In this document: positions 41,271 to 49,237 of the stretch, one piece after another
Layout: every line of letters begins with the position of its first letter
How positions within the stretch are numbered: the first letter of the stretch is position 1
NCBI GenBank assembly: GCA_051655155.1
Contig: JBOFZL010000005.1
Coordinates: forward strand, 1 to 49,237
DNA: 49,237 nucleotides
Direction: 5' to 3'
From: JBOFZL01 sp051655155
GTDB lineage: Bacteria; Bacillota; Clostridia; Peptostreptococcales; Filifactoraceae
The notes under the pieces: model-generated
What the model was told of the DNA's origin: nothing
What the model saw: the letters and a program-made list of their open reading frames with translations, nothing else
Databases searched by the model: none
Program-made: the position numbers and the translations under genes

Positions 41271-41307
41271 TTTGTGGAATATAAGTGGTTTTCTTATGTT
41301 CCGCAAA
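41271..41307 (+). other. Hairpin between orf19 and orf18, possible single-strand origin
   Basis: tttgtggaatataag and cttatgttccgcaaa pair over 15 bp with two G-U. A single-strand origin is known in Tn916; a stable hairpin in this non-coding gap is a reasonable candidate, but I cannot confirm the position from sequence alone. Confidence 0.4.
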
Positions 41308-41373
41308 GGAATGGTACACCAAACGAAGTGCGGTAGGGATTTTTGAATCTCTACAAAGAAAGGACGTGAATAT

Positions 41374-41871
41374 ATGGACGATATGCAAGTCTATATTGCG
41401 AATTTAGGCAAATACAATGAGGGCGAATTGGTCGGTGCGTGGTTTACCTTTCCCATTGACTTTGAGGAAGTCAAAGAGAAAATCGGCTTGAATGATGAAT
41501 ATGAGGAATACGCCATTCATGACTACGAGTTACCCTTTACGGTTGACGAATACACTTCCATTGGCGAACTCAATCGACTATGGGAAATGGTATCGGAATT
41601 ACCCGAAGAATTACAATCGGAGCTATCTGCTCTGCTCACTCATTTTTCAAGCATTGAAGAACTAAGCGAACATCAAGAGGATATTATCATTCATTCCGAT
41701 TGTGATGATATGTATGACGTGGCACGCTACTACATTGAAGAAACGGGTGCTTTAGGCGAAGTACCAGCTAGTCTTCAAAACTATATTGATTATCAAGCCT
41801 ATGGTCGGGATTTAGACCTTTCAGGAACGTTTATCTCAACCAATCATGGGATTTTTGAAATCGTCTATTAA
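41374..41871 (+). CDS. ardA: Tn916 Orf18, ArdA antirestriction protein
   Basis: The 165-residue protein is very acidic (many D and E; EFGELVGAWFTFP-like start, EEYAIHDYELPF) and matches ArdA, a DNA mimic that blocks type I restriction enzymes in the new host. Fold and length are standard. Confidence 0.93.
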   Translation: MDDMQVYIANLGKYNEGELVGAWFTFPIDFEEVKEKIGLNDEYEEYAIHDYELPFTVDEYTSIGELNRLWEMVSELPEELQSELSALLTHFSSIEELSEHQEDIIIHSDCDDMYDVARYYIEETGALGEVPASLQNYIDYQAYGRDLDLSGTFISTNHGIFEIVY

Positions 41872-41959
41872 ATCTGTCGGTACATTACTACTGGCAGATT
41901 TTCTATTTTACGGGGTGGCTCAATCAGCTACCCCTATTTTTTATGAAAGGATTGATTAC

Positions 41960-42352
41960 ATGAAGAAAATACGAAGCTATACCAGTATCTGGTCTGTGGA
42001 AAAGGTACTGTATTCTATCAATGATTTTAGACTTCCGTTTCCCATAACCTTTACGCAAATGACATGGTTTGTCGTGTCACTCTTTGCAGTGATGATACTT
42101 GGCAACTTGCCCCCTCTTTCCATGATAGAGGGAGCATTTCTCAAATACTTTGGGATTCCTGTGGCTTTCACATGGTTTATGTCTACAAAAACTTTTGATG
42201 GTAAAAAGCCTTATGGATTTTTGAAGTCTGTCATTGCTTATGCACTGCGACCAAAGCTGACCTATGCAGGAAAAAAAGTAACGCTTGGCAGAAACCAGCC
42301 ACAAGAAGCCATTACAGCAGTTAGGAGTGAATTTTATGGCATATCCAATTAA
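41960..42352 (+). CDS. orf17: Tn916 Orf17, TcpE-like membrane protein
   Basis: The start is ATG 41960 (MKKIRSYTSIWSVEKV) after GAAAGGA; a longer frame from 41846 overlaps ardA and lacks a site. The 130-residue protein has two membrane segments and belongs to the TcpE/ConD family of the conjugation channel. It overlaps orf16 by 17 bases. Confidence 0.9.
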   Translation: MKKIRSYTSIWSVEKVLYSINDFRLPFPITFTQMTWFVVSLFAVMILGNLPPLSMIEGAFLKYFGIPVAFTWFMSTKTFDGKKPYGFLKSVIAYALRPKLTYAGKKVTLGRNQPQEAITAVRSEFYGISN

Positions 42353-44783
42353 ATACATTGAAAACAATCTCGTCTGGAATAAAGACGGGGAATGTTATGC
42401 TTACTATGAGCTTGTTCCTTACAATTACTCATTTCTAAGTCCAGAACAGAAAATACAAGTGCATGATTCTTTCAGACAGCTTATCGCACAAAATCGTGAT
42501 GGCAAAATTCATGCTTTACAAATCAGTACAGAATCCAGCATACGTTCTGCACAAGAGCGTTCCAAAAATGAAGTCACTGGCAAGCTCAAAGCGGTTGCCT
42601 ATGACAAAATCGACCAACAGACAGACGCTTTAATATCCATGATTGGCGAAAATCAAGTGAACTACCGTTTCTTTATCGGCTTTAAGTTGCTTCTCAACGA
42701 TCAGGAGTTTTCTATGAAAAGTCTTACCGTTGAAGCAAAAAATGCTTTGTCTGATTTTGTCTATGATGTGAACCATAAGCTGATGGGCGATTTTGTTAGT
42801 ATGAGTAATGATGAAATCCTGCGTTTTCAGAAGATGGAAAAGCTCTTAGAAAATAAAATCTCTCGTCGTTTCAAAATCCGCAGGTTAGATAAGGACGACT
42901 TCGGCTATCTGATTGAACACCTTTACGGACAGACAGGCACTGCCTATGAAGAGTATGAGTACCATCTATCAAAGAAAAAGCTGGATAATGAAACGCTGAT
43001 TAAATACTATGACTTGATTAAGCCTACTCGCTGTTTGGTGGAAGAAAAACAGCGATATTTGAAAATCCAGCAGGAAGATGAAACCGTCTATGTAGCTTAC
43101 TTTACCATTAACAGCATTGTCGGAGAACTGGACTTCCCGTCCTCTGAAATCTTCTACTACCAGCAACAGCAATTTACATTCCCGATTGATACGTCAATGA
43201 ATGTGGAAATTGTAGCGAATCGTAAAGCCCTATCTACTGTCCGCAATAAAAAGAAAGAACTGAAAGACTTGGATAACCACGCTTGGCAAAGTGATAATGA
43301 AACCAGCTCCAATGTGGCGGAAGCTCTGGAAAGTGTGAATGAGCTGGAAACCAATTTAGACCAAAGCAAGGAATCTATGTACAAGCTGTCTTATGTGGTA
43401 AGGGTATCAGCAAATGATCTTGACGAACTCAAACGTCGTTGTAATGAAGTGAAAGATTTTTATGACGATTTAAGCGTAAAACTGGTACGACCATTTGGGG
43501 ATATGCTCGGCTTACATGAAGAATTTTTACCTGCCAGCAAGCGTTATATGAATGATTATATTCAATACGTGACCTCTGATTTCCTCGCTGGTTTAGGTTT
43601 TGGTGCTACTCAAATGCTGGGGGAAAATGAGGGGATTTATGTTGGCTACAGCTTAGATACTGGACGCAATGTCTATCTGAAACCTGCTCTTGCCAGTCAA
43701 GGGGTTAAGGGTTCAGTAACCAATGCGTTAGCGTCGGCTTTTGTTGGTTCGCTGGGTGGTGGTAAATCCTTTGCGAATAACCTTATCGTCTATTATGCGG
43801 TGCTTTATGGGGCACAAGCAGTGATTGTAGACCCAAAAGCAGAACGTGGCAGATGGAAAGAAACCTTGCCAGAGATTTCCCATGAAATCAATATCGTCAC
43901 TCTGACTTCTGATGAGAAAAACAAAGGCTTACTTGACCCTTATGTGATTATGAAAAATCCCAAAGATTCTGAATCACTGGCTATTGATATTCTGACATTC
44001 CTTACGGGGATTTCCTCTCGTGATGGGGAACGCTTCCCAATCCTTAGAAAAGCCATTCGTGCAGTAACCAATAGTGAAGTACGAGGGTTGATGAAAGTGA
44101 TTGAGGAATTACGGGTTGAGAATACGCCACTAAGTACCAGTATAGCCGACCATATCGAAAGTTTTACAGACTATGACTTTGCACATTTATTATTCAGTAA
44201 TGGTTATGTGGAGCAGTCTATCAGCTTAGAAAAACAACTGAACATTATACAGGTTGCGGACTTGGTACTTCCCGACAAGGAAACTTCCTTTGAGGAATAT
44301 ACCACTATGGAGCTTTTATCCGTTGCTATGCTGATTGTCATTAGTACCTTTGCTTTAGACTTTATCCATACAGACCGAAGCATTTTCAAGATTGTAGATT
44401 TAGACGAAGCATGGAGCTTTTTACAGGTAGCACAAGGAAAAACACTATCTATGAAGCTGGTTCGGGCTGGTCGTGCTATGAACGCTGGGGTATATTTCGT
44501 GACCCAAAATACAGACGACCTCTTAGATGAAAAACTGAAAAATAACCTCGGCTTAAAATTTGCATTTCGTTCCACTGACCTTAACGAGATTAAAAAGACC
44601 TTAGCCTTTTTTGGTGTAGACCCAGAGGACGAAAACAATCAGAAGCGATTGCGTGATTTGGAAAACGGGCAATGCCTTATCAGTGATTTATATGGTCGTG
44701 TCGGTGTGATACAGTTCCACCCTGTATTTGAAGAACTGCTCCATGCCTTTGATACCAGACCACCTGTGCGAAAAGAGGTGTAA
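42336..44783 (+). CDS. orf16: Tn916 Orf16, VirB4-type ATPase
   Basis: The start is ATG 42336 (MAYPIKYIENNLVWN) after TAGGAG, giving 815 residues. Walker A is GSLGGGKSFANN, Walker B is FKIVDLDEAW, and a later FVTQNTDDLLD motif is typical for VirB4/ConE. It powers assembly of the mating channel and DNA transfer. Confidence 0.95.
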   Translation: MAYPIKYIENNLVWNKDGECYAYYELVPYNYSFLSPEQKIQVHDSFRQLIAQNRDGKIHALQISTESSIRSAQERSKNEVTGKLKAVAYDKIDQQTDALISMIGENQVNYRFFIGFKLLLNDQEFSMKSLTVEAKNALSDFVYDVNHKLMGDFVSMSNDEILRFQKMEKLLENKISRRFKIRRLDKDDFGYLIEHLYGQTGTAYEEYEYHLSKKKLDNETLIKYYDLIKPTRCLVEEKQRYLKIQQEDETVYVAYFTINSIVGELDFPSSEIFYYQQQQFTFPIDTSMNVEIVANRKALSTVRNKKKELKDLDNHAWQSDNETSSNVAEALESVNELETNLDQSKESMYKLSYVVRVSANDLDELKRRCNEVKDFYDDLSVKLVRPFGDMLGLHEEFLPASKRYMNDYIQYVTSDFLAGLGFGATQMLGENEGIYVGYSLDTGRNVYLKPALASQGVKGSVTNALASAFVGSLGGGKSFANNLIVYYAVLYGAQAVIVDPKAERGRWKETLPEISHEINIVTLTSDEKNKGLLDPYVIMKNPKDSESLAIDILTFLTGISSRDGERFPILRKAIRAVTNSEVRGLMKVIEELRVENTPLSTSIADHIESFTDYDFAHLLFSNGYVEQSISLEKQLNIIQVADLVLPDKETSFEEYTTMELLSVAMLIVISTFALDFIHTDRSIFKIVDLDEAWSFLQVAQGKTLSMKLVRAGRAMNAGVYFVTQNTDDLLDEKLKNNLGLKFAFRSTDLNEIKKTLAFFGVDPEDENNQKRLRDLENGQCLISDLYGRVGVIQFHPVFEELLHAFDTRPPVRKEV

Positions 44784-44785
44784 AT

Positions 44786-46963
44786 GTGAAACCATCAATA
44801 GTAAACAGAATAAAATCAAACTGGACGCTGAAACGTCTAGGTAAAGTGGCAATGACAGTGGCTTTCACACTTGTGATTGCCATTTTTCTTTTAGCCATGC
44901 TGGGAACGGTGGTTCAAGCTGCGGGCTTGGTAGATGATACGGTCAATGTGGCAAATGAATACAGCCGATACCCACTTGAAAACTATCAACTGGATTTTTA
45001 TGTGGATAATAGCTGGGGCTGGCTTCCGTGGAACTGGTCGGACGGGATTGGAAAACAGGTCATGTATGGACTATATGCCATTACCAATTTTATTTGGACA
45101 ATCAGTTTGTATGTTTCCAATGCGACAGGTTACTTAGTACAGGAAGCCTATTCCTTAGACTTCATTTCCGCTACAGCAGATTCCATTGGTAAGAATATGC
45201 AGACCTTAGCTGGTGTGAGTGCAAACGGATTTTCAACAGAGGGTTTCTATGTTGGATTCCTCTTACTCTTGATTTTGGTTCTTGGGGTTTATGTTGCCTA
45301 TACGGGACTGATAAAGAGAGAAACCACAAAGGCAATTCATGCCATTATGAATTTTGTGCTGGTGTTTATCCTATCGGCTTCCTTTATTGCCTACGCTCCC
45401 GACTACATTAAAAAAATCAATGACTTTTCATCAGACATCAGTAATGCCAGTTTATCACTTGGCACGAAGATTGTCATGCCCCATTCCGATAGTCAAGGCA
45501 AGGACAGCGTGGACTTAATCAGAGATAGCCTGTTTTCCATACAGGTTCAGCAACCGTGGCTACTGCTTCAATACAACAGTTCAGACATTGAAAGTATCGG
45601 TATTGACCGTGTGGAAAGCCTGCTCTCCACCAGCCCAGATTCCAACAATGGCGAAGACAGAGAAAAAATTGTTGCGGAAGAAATTGAAGACAGAAGCAAT
45701 ACCAATCTAACCATTACAAAGACCATTAACCGTTTAGGTACAGTCTTCTTCCTATTTGTCTTCAATATTGGGATTTCCATATTTGTATTCCTATTAACAG
45801 GAATCATGATTTTCTCGCAGGTACTTTTTATCATCTATGCTATGTTTCTGCCTGTGAGCTTTATTTTAAGCATGATTCCATCATTTGATGGTATGTCAAA
45901 ACGAGCCATAACAAAGCTCTTTAATACCATTTTGACACGAGCTGGAATCACATTGATTATTACGACAGCATTTAGTATTTCAACCATGCTCTATACCTTA
46001 TCGGCTGGTTATCCGTTCTTTTTGATTGCTTTTCTACAGATTGTGACCTTTGCAGGAATCTACTTCAAGCTGGGCGATTTAATGAGTATGTTTTCTCTAC
46101 AGAGTAACGATTCTCAAAGTGTGGGAAGTCGTGTGATGAGAAAACCTCGTATGCTTATGCACGCTCACATGCACCGTCTACAGCGGAAACTTGGACGTTC
46201 CATGACTACTCTAGGGGCTGGGTCTGCCATTGTTACAGGTAAAAAAGGACAGTCGGGTTCGGGGAGTTCTGCAAGGACACAAGCAGATCACTCCCGACCA
46301 GACGGAAAGGAAAAATCAACACTTGGAAAACGTATCGGTCAAACCATCGGTACAGTAGCTGATACCAAAGACAGAATGGTAGACACTGCTAGTGGTTTGA
46401 AAGAACAGGTTAAAGATTTGCCGACCAATGCAAGATATGCAGTATATCAAGGAAAATCCAAAGTAAAAGAGAATGTCCGTGATTTAACCAGTAGTATTTC
46501 TCAAACCAAAGCGGACAGAGCCAGTGGACGCAAGGAACAGCAGGAACAAAGGCGAAAAACCATTGCGAAGCGTCGCTCTGAAATGGAACAGGTCAAACAG
46601 AAAAAACAGCCTGCTTCTTCTGTTCATGAAAGACCGACTACAAGACAAGAACAATATCATGATGAACAGACCTCAAAACAGTCTAATATTCAGACTTCAT
46701 ATAAGGAATCTCAACAAGCCAAACAAGAGCGTCCAGCAGTTAAGTCCGATTTTTCAAGTCCAAAAGTGGAACGCCAAGGCAATACCGTTCAAGAAAAAAC
46801 CGTTCAAAAGCCAGCAACTTCAACCACTACAGCAGATAGAACTTCACAACGTCCAATCACAAAAGAACGTCCGTCTACTGTTCAAAGAGTACCACTACAA
46901 AATACAAGAAGTAGACCACCAATCAAAACCGCCACCATTAAGAAAGTCGGTAAGAAACCATGA
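44786..46963 (+). CDS. orf15: Tn916 Orf15, VirB6-like membrane protein
   Basis: Translation starts at GTG 44786, two bases after orf16. The 725-residue protein has about seven membrane segments in its first 440 residues and a long basic, glutamine- and lysine-rich tail in the cytoplasm. It is the polytopic channel protein of the mating apparatus (ConG-like). It overlaps orf14 by 4 bases. Confidence 0.92.
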   Translation: MKPSIVNRIKSNWTLKRLGKVAMTVAFTLVIAIFLLAMLGTVVQAAGLVDDTVNVANEYSRYPLENYQLDFYVDNSWGWLPWNWSDGIGKQVMYGLYAITNFIWTISLYVSNATGYLVQEAYSLDFISATADSIGKNMQTLAGVSANGFSTEGFYVGFLLLLILVLGVYVAYTGLIKRETTKAIHAIMNFVLVFILSASFIAYAPDYIKKINDFSSDISNASLSLGTKIVMPHSDSQGKDSVDLIRDSLFSIQVQQPWLLLQYNSSDIESIGIDRVESLLSTSPDSNNGEDREKIVAEEIEDRSNTNLTITKTINRLGTVFFLFVFNIGISIFVFLLTGIMIFSQVLFIIYAMFLPVSFILSMIPSFDGMSKRAITKLFNTILTRAGITLIITTAFSISTMLYTLSAGYPFFLIAFLQIVTFAGIYFKLGDLMSMFSLQSNDSQSVGSRVMRKPRMLMHAHMHRLQRKLGRSMTTLGAGSAIVTGKKGQSGSGSSARTQADHSRPDGKEKSTLGKRIGQTIGTVADTKDRMVDTASGLKEQVKDLPTNARYAVYQGKSKVKENVRDLTSSISQTKADRASGRKEQQEQRRKTIAKRRSEMEQVKQKKQPASSVHERPTTRQEQYHDEQTSKQSNIQTSYKESQQAKQERPAVKSDFSSPKVERQGNTVQEKTVQKPATSTTTADRTSQRPITKERPSTVQRVPLQNTRSRPPIKTATIKKVGKKP

Positions 46964-47961
46964 AGTTGAAAACTTTAGTGATTGGTGGTTCTGGATTATT
47001 CTTGATGGTCTTCTCACTGCTTCTGTTTGTTGCCATTTTATTTTCAGATGAACAGGACAGCGGAATTTCCAATATTCATTATGGAGGTGTGAATGTTTCC
47101 GCAGAAGTGCTGGCTCATAAGCCTATGGTAGAAAAATATGCCAAAGAATATGGCGTTGAAGAATATGTCAACATACTTCTTGCGATTATACAGGTGGAAT
47201 CGGGCGGTACTGCGGAAGATGTTATGCAGTCCTCGGAATCCCTCGGTCTTCCACCTAATTCATTGAGTACAGAAGAATCCATTAAGCAAGGTGTGAAGTA
47301 TTTCAGTGAATTATTAGCCAGTAGCGAAAGGCTCAGTGTAGATTTAGAATCGGTTATCCAGTCCTACAATTATGGTGGTGGTTTCTTAGGGTATGTGGCT
47401 AATCGTGGAAATAAATATACCTTTGAACTGGCTCAAAGTTTCTCAAAAGAGTATTCAGGTGGCGAAAAAGTGTCTTACCCCAATCCCATAGCCATACCTA
47501 TCAATGGGGGCTGGCGATACAACTATGGCAATATGTTTTATGTGCAACTGGTAACGCAGTATCTTGTCACAACAGAGTTTGATGATGATACGGTACAAGC
47601 CATCATGGACGAAGCACTGAAATATGAGGGCTGGCGATACGTTTACGGTGGAGCTTCCCCGACTACTTCTTTTGATTGTAGCGGACTGACACAATGGACG
47701 TATGGAAAAGCTGGAATTAACTTACCACGAACCGCACAACAGCAATATGATGTGACCCAGCATATCCCACTATCGGAAGCACAAGCTGGCGATTTGGTTT
47801 TCTTTCATTCTACCTATAACGCTGGCTCTTATATTACTCATGTTGGGATATACCTTGGCAATAACCGTATGTTTCATGCAGGCGACCCAATCGGTTATGC
47901 CGACTTAACAAGCCCCTACTGGCAACAGCATTTAGTGGGAGCAGGACGAATCAAACAATGA
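46960..47961 (+). CDS. orf14: Tn916 Orf14, two-domain peptidoglycan hydrolase
   Basis: The 333-residue protein has an N-terminal membrane anchor, a lysozyme-like domain (LLAIIQVESGGTAEDVMQSS) and a C-terminal NlpC/P60 peptidase with Cys in SFDCSGLTQWTYG and His in THVGIYLGNNRMFHAG. It is the CwlT homologue that locally opens the wall for the mating channel. Confidence 0.95.
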   Translation: MKLKTLVIGGSGLFLMVFSLLLFVAILFSDEQDSGISNIHYGGVNVSAEVLAHKPMVEKYAKEYGVEEYVNILLAIIQVESGGTAEDVMQSSESLGLPPNSLSTEESIKQGVKYFSELLASSERLSVDLESVIQSYNYGGGFLGYVANRGNKYTFELAQSFSKEYSGGEKVSYPNPIAIPINGGWRYNYGNMFYVQLVTQYLVTTEFDDDTVQAIMDEALKYEGWRYVYGGASPTTSFDCSGLTQWTYGKAGINLPRTAQQQYDVTQHIPLSEAQAGDLVFFHSTYNAGSYITHVGIYLGNNRMFHAGDPIGYADLTSPYWQQHLVGAGRIKQ

Positions 47962-48890
47962 GAAAGGAAGATTTAATGATGAAATTTAGAAAAAATCAGA
48001 ATAAAGAAAAACAGATACCAAAGGAAAAGAAACCTCGTGTCTATAAGGTCAATCCTCATAAAAAGGTTGTGATTGCCTTGTGGGTACTTTTAGGGCTTAG
48101 TTTCAGCTTTGCGATATTCAAGCACTTTACAGCTATAGATACTCATACTATTCACGAAACAACTATCATAGAAAAGGAATACGTTGATACTCATCATGTA
48201 GAAAATTTTGTAGAGAACTTTGCGAAAGTCTACTATTCATGGGAGCAATCCGATAAGTCCATTGATAATCGAATGGAAAGTCTAAAAGGCTATCTGACAG
48301 ATGAACTTCAAGCTCTCAATGTTGATACAGTACGCAAAGATATTCCTGTATCGTCTTCTGTAAGAGGATTTCAGATATGGACGGTAGAGCCAACTGGCGA
48401 CAATGAGTTTAATGTAACCTACAGTGTAGACCAGCTCATTACAGAGGGAGAAAATACAAAGACCGTCCACTCTGCTTATATAGTGAGTGTCTATGTAGAT
48501 GGTTCTGGAAATATGGTACTGGTTAAGAATCCGACCATTACCAACATACCTAAGAAATCAAGTTATAAACCAAAAGCCATTGAAAGTGAGGGGACGGTTG
48601 ATTCCATTACAACCAATGAAATCAATGAGTTTTTAACGACGTTCTTCAAGCTCTATCCTACAGCGACAGCCAGTGAACTTTCCTACTATGTGAATGACGG
48701 GATATTAAAACCAATCGGAAAAGAGTACATCTTTCAAGAACTGGTAAATCCTATTCACAATCGTAAGGATAATCAAGTCACGGTATCGCTGACAGTGGAG
48801 TATATCGACCAGCAGACCAAAGCAACGCAGGTATCTCAATTTGATTTGGTACTTGAAAAGAACGGGAGTAATTGGAAGATTATAGAATAA
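47958..48890 (+). CDS. orf13: Tn916 Orf13, TcpC/VirB8-like channel protein
   Basis: The 310-residue protein may start at ATG 47958 (overlapping orf14) or at ATG 47976, which is better spaced from AAGGAAG. One membrane segment (residues about 38-58) is followed by two NTF2-like TcpC domains (NFAKVYYSWEQSDKSID and LTTFFKLYPTATASELSYYV). It is the scaffold of the mating pore (ConB-like). Confidence 0.93.
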   Translation: MRKEDLMMKFRKNQNKEKQIPKEKKPRVYKVNPHKKVVIALWVLLGLSFSFAIFKHFTAIDTHTIHETTIIEKEYVDTHHVENFVENFAKVYYSWEQSDKSIDNRMESLKGYLTDELQALNVDTVRKDIPVSSSVRGFQIWTVEPTGDNEFNVTYSVDQLITEGENTKTVHSAYIVSVYVDGSGNMVLVKNPTITNIPKKSSYKPKAIESEGTVDSITTNEINEFLTTFFKLYPTATASELSYYVNDGILKPIGKEYIFQELVNPIHNRKDNQVTVSLTVEYIDQQTKATQVSQFDLVLEKNGSNWKIIE

Positions 48891-48959
48891 CAAATATTGG
48901 TACATTATTACAGCTATTTTGTAATCACGTACTCTCTTTGATAAAAAATTGGAGATTCC

Positions 48960-48988
48960 TTTACAAATATGCTCTTACGTGCTATTAT
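48960..48988 (+). promoter_or_regulatory. tet(M) promoter
   Basis: TTTACA (48960-48965) and TATTAT (48983-48988) have a 17-base spacer. This is the known promoter in front of the tet(M) leader. Confidence 0.85.
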
Positions 48989-49019
48989 TTAAGTATCTAT
49001 TTAAAAGGAGTTAATAAAT

Positions 49020-49043
49020 ATGCGGCAAGGTATTCTTAAATAA
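49020..49043 (+). CDS. Short leader peptide frame before tet(M)
   Basis: ATG CGG CAA GGT ATT CTT AAA TAA follows AAAAGGAG. It lies in one arm of a long inverted repeat: ggtattcttaaa here pairs with tttaagaatacc near 49,119. Such frames couple ribosome movement to attenuation. Confidence 0.55.
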   Translation: MRQGILK

Positions 49044-49164
49044 ACTGTCAATTTGATAGTGGGAACAAATAATTGGATGTCCTTTTTTAGGAGGGCTTAG
49101 TTTTTTGTACCCAGTTTAAGAATACCTTTATCATGTGATTCTAAAGTATCCGGAGAATATCTGT

Positions 49165-49237
49165 ATGCTTTGTATGCCTATGGTTATGCATAAAAATCCC
49201 AGTGATAAGAGTATTTATCACTGGGATTTTTATGCCC
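49165..49237 (+). CDS. orf12: Orf12, tet(M) leader peptide (partial)
   Basis: The frame MLCMPMVMHKNPSDKSIYHW continues to the window edge (24 codons seen; 28 in Tn916). A CGGAG site precedes it. Its translation is part of transcription attenuation of tet(M): tetracycline-slowed ribosomes prevent the terminator. Confidence 0.85.
   Translation, partial: MLCMPMVMHKNPSDKSIYHWDFYA
49192..49231 (+). terminator. tet(M) attenuator hairpin
   Basis: aaaaatcccagtgataa and ttatcactgggattttt pair perfectly over 17 bp and end in a T-run inside the orf12 frame. It is the transcription terminator of the tet(M) leader. Confidence 0.88.

Larger units (their letters stand above)
37130..49237 (+). mobile_element. 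Tn916-like conjugative transposon (left part)
   Basis: The gene order orf24-23-22-21-oriT-20-19-18-17-16-15-14-13 and the tet(M) leader is that of Tn916, and each product is close to full length. The left end lies in 37,126-37,150, near aaaaatagcataaaaatctag; I could not fix it to the base. tet(M), orf6-10, xis and int lie to the right of the window. GC content and codon use are higher than in the host DNA. Confidence 0.95.

Overview
The window comes from a low-GC Gram-positive anaerobe, most likely a member of the Clostridia or Tissierellia. The reasons are AT-rich DNA, strong GGAGG ribosome binding sites, a BmpA/Nup nucleoside transporter operon, a bacterial tmRNA and a Tn916-family conjugative element. 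I cannot name the genus. About two thirds of the window is mobile DNA.

Layout. (1) 1-2,900: the 5' part of an ABC exporter gene, then debris of older mobile DNA (a decayed serine recombinase, an interrupted LPD28-like gene and other fragments). (2) About 2,900-27,700, mostly minus strand: a Mu-like transposable prophage. From 27.2 kb downward it has a LexA-like repressor on the plus strand with divergent promoters, an early region, MuA and MuB, an AbrB/zinc-ribbon protein, a GemA-like protein, a Mor-like activator and a NusG/LoaP-like antiterminator. A complete contractile tail module in PBSX/Xkd order follows: terminator protein, sheath, tube, frameshifted chaperones, tape measure, LysM protein, M23-XkdQ hub, XkdR, XkdS, baseplate J, DUF2313, glycine-rich fibre. 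The rightmost genes are a Dam-type methylase, an M15 endolysin and a holin. No terminase, portal, protease or capsid gene is present; the place where they belong holds only a wrecked HK97-gp10-like gene. The element therefore looks like a headless phage that may act as an R-type tailocin. (3) 27,700-28,540: wreckage of another prophage (endolysin SH3 piece, small membrane protein, holin) ending beside ssrA (tmRNA). (4) 29,000-37,000: host genes on the minus strand for nucleoside salvage and uptake: udk-deoC-deoD, then bmpA-nupOPQ, plus a secreted protein. (5) About 37,130-49,237: the left two thirds of a Tn916-like element, orf24 to orf13 with oriT, stopping inside the tet(M) leader/attenuator; tet(M) itself is outside the window.

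Most notable signals. A type II hammerhead ribozyme with every core position matching the consensus lies between a 69-codon gene and the MuA gene (23,667-23,721). A diverged second copy of this small-gene-plus-ribozyme unit lies 1.1 kb upstream; there both the gene and the ribozyme core are broken. Other signals are the loss of only the head module beside an intact tail and lysis set, a canonical -1 frameshift signal (A AAA AAC plus a 9-bp stem) in the tail chaperone gene, and a phage NusG paralogue placed between a strong terminator and the tail operon.

How the parts may work together (inference): cleavage of the S24 repressor after DNA damage would release the early promoter. MuA/MuB and Mor would then be made, Mor would start late transcription, and the NusG paralogue would carry polymerase through the long tail-lysis operon. 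The ribozyme would cut the early mRNA just upstream of the transposase cistron.
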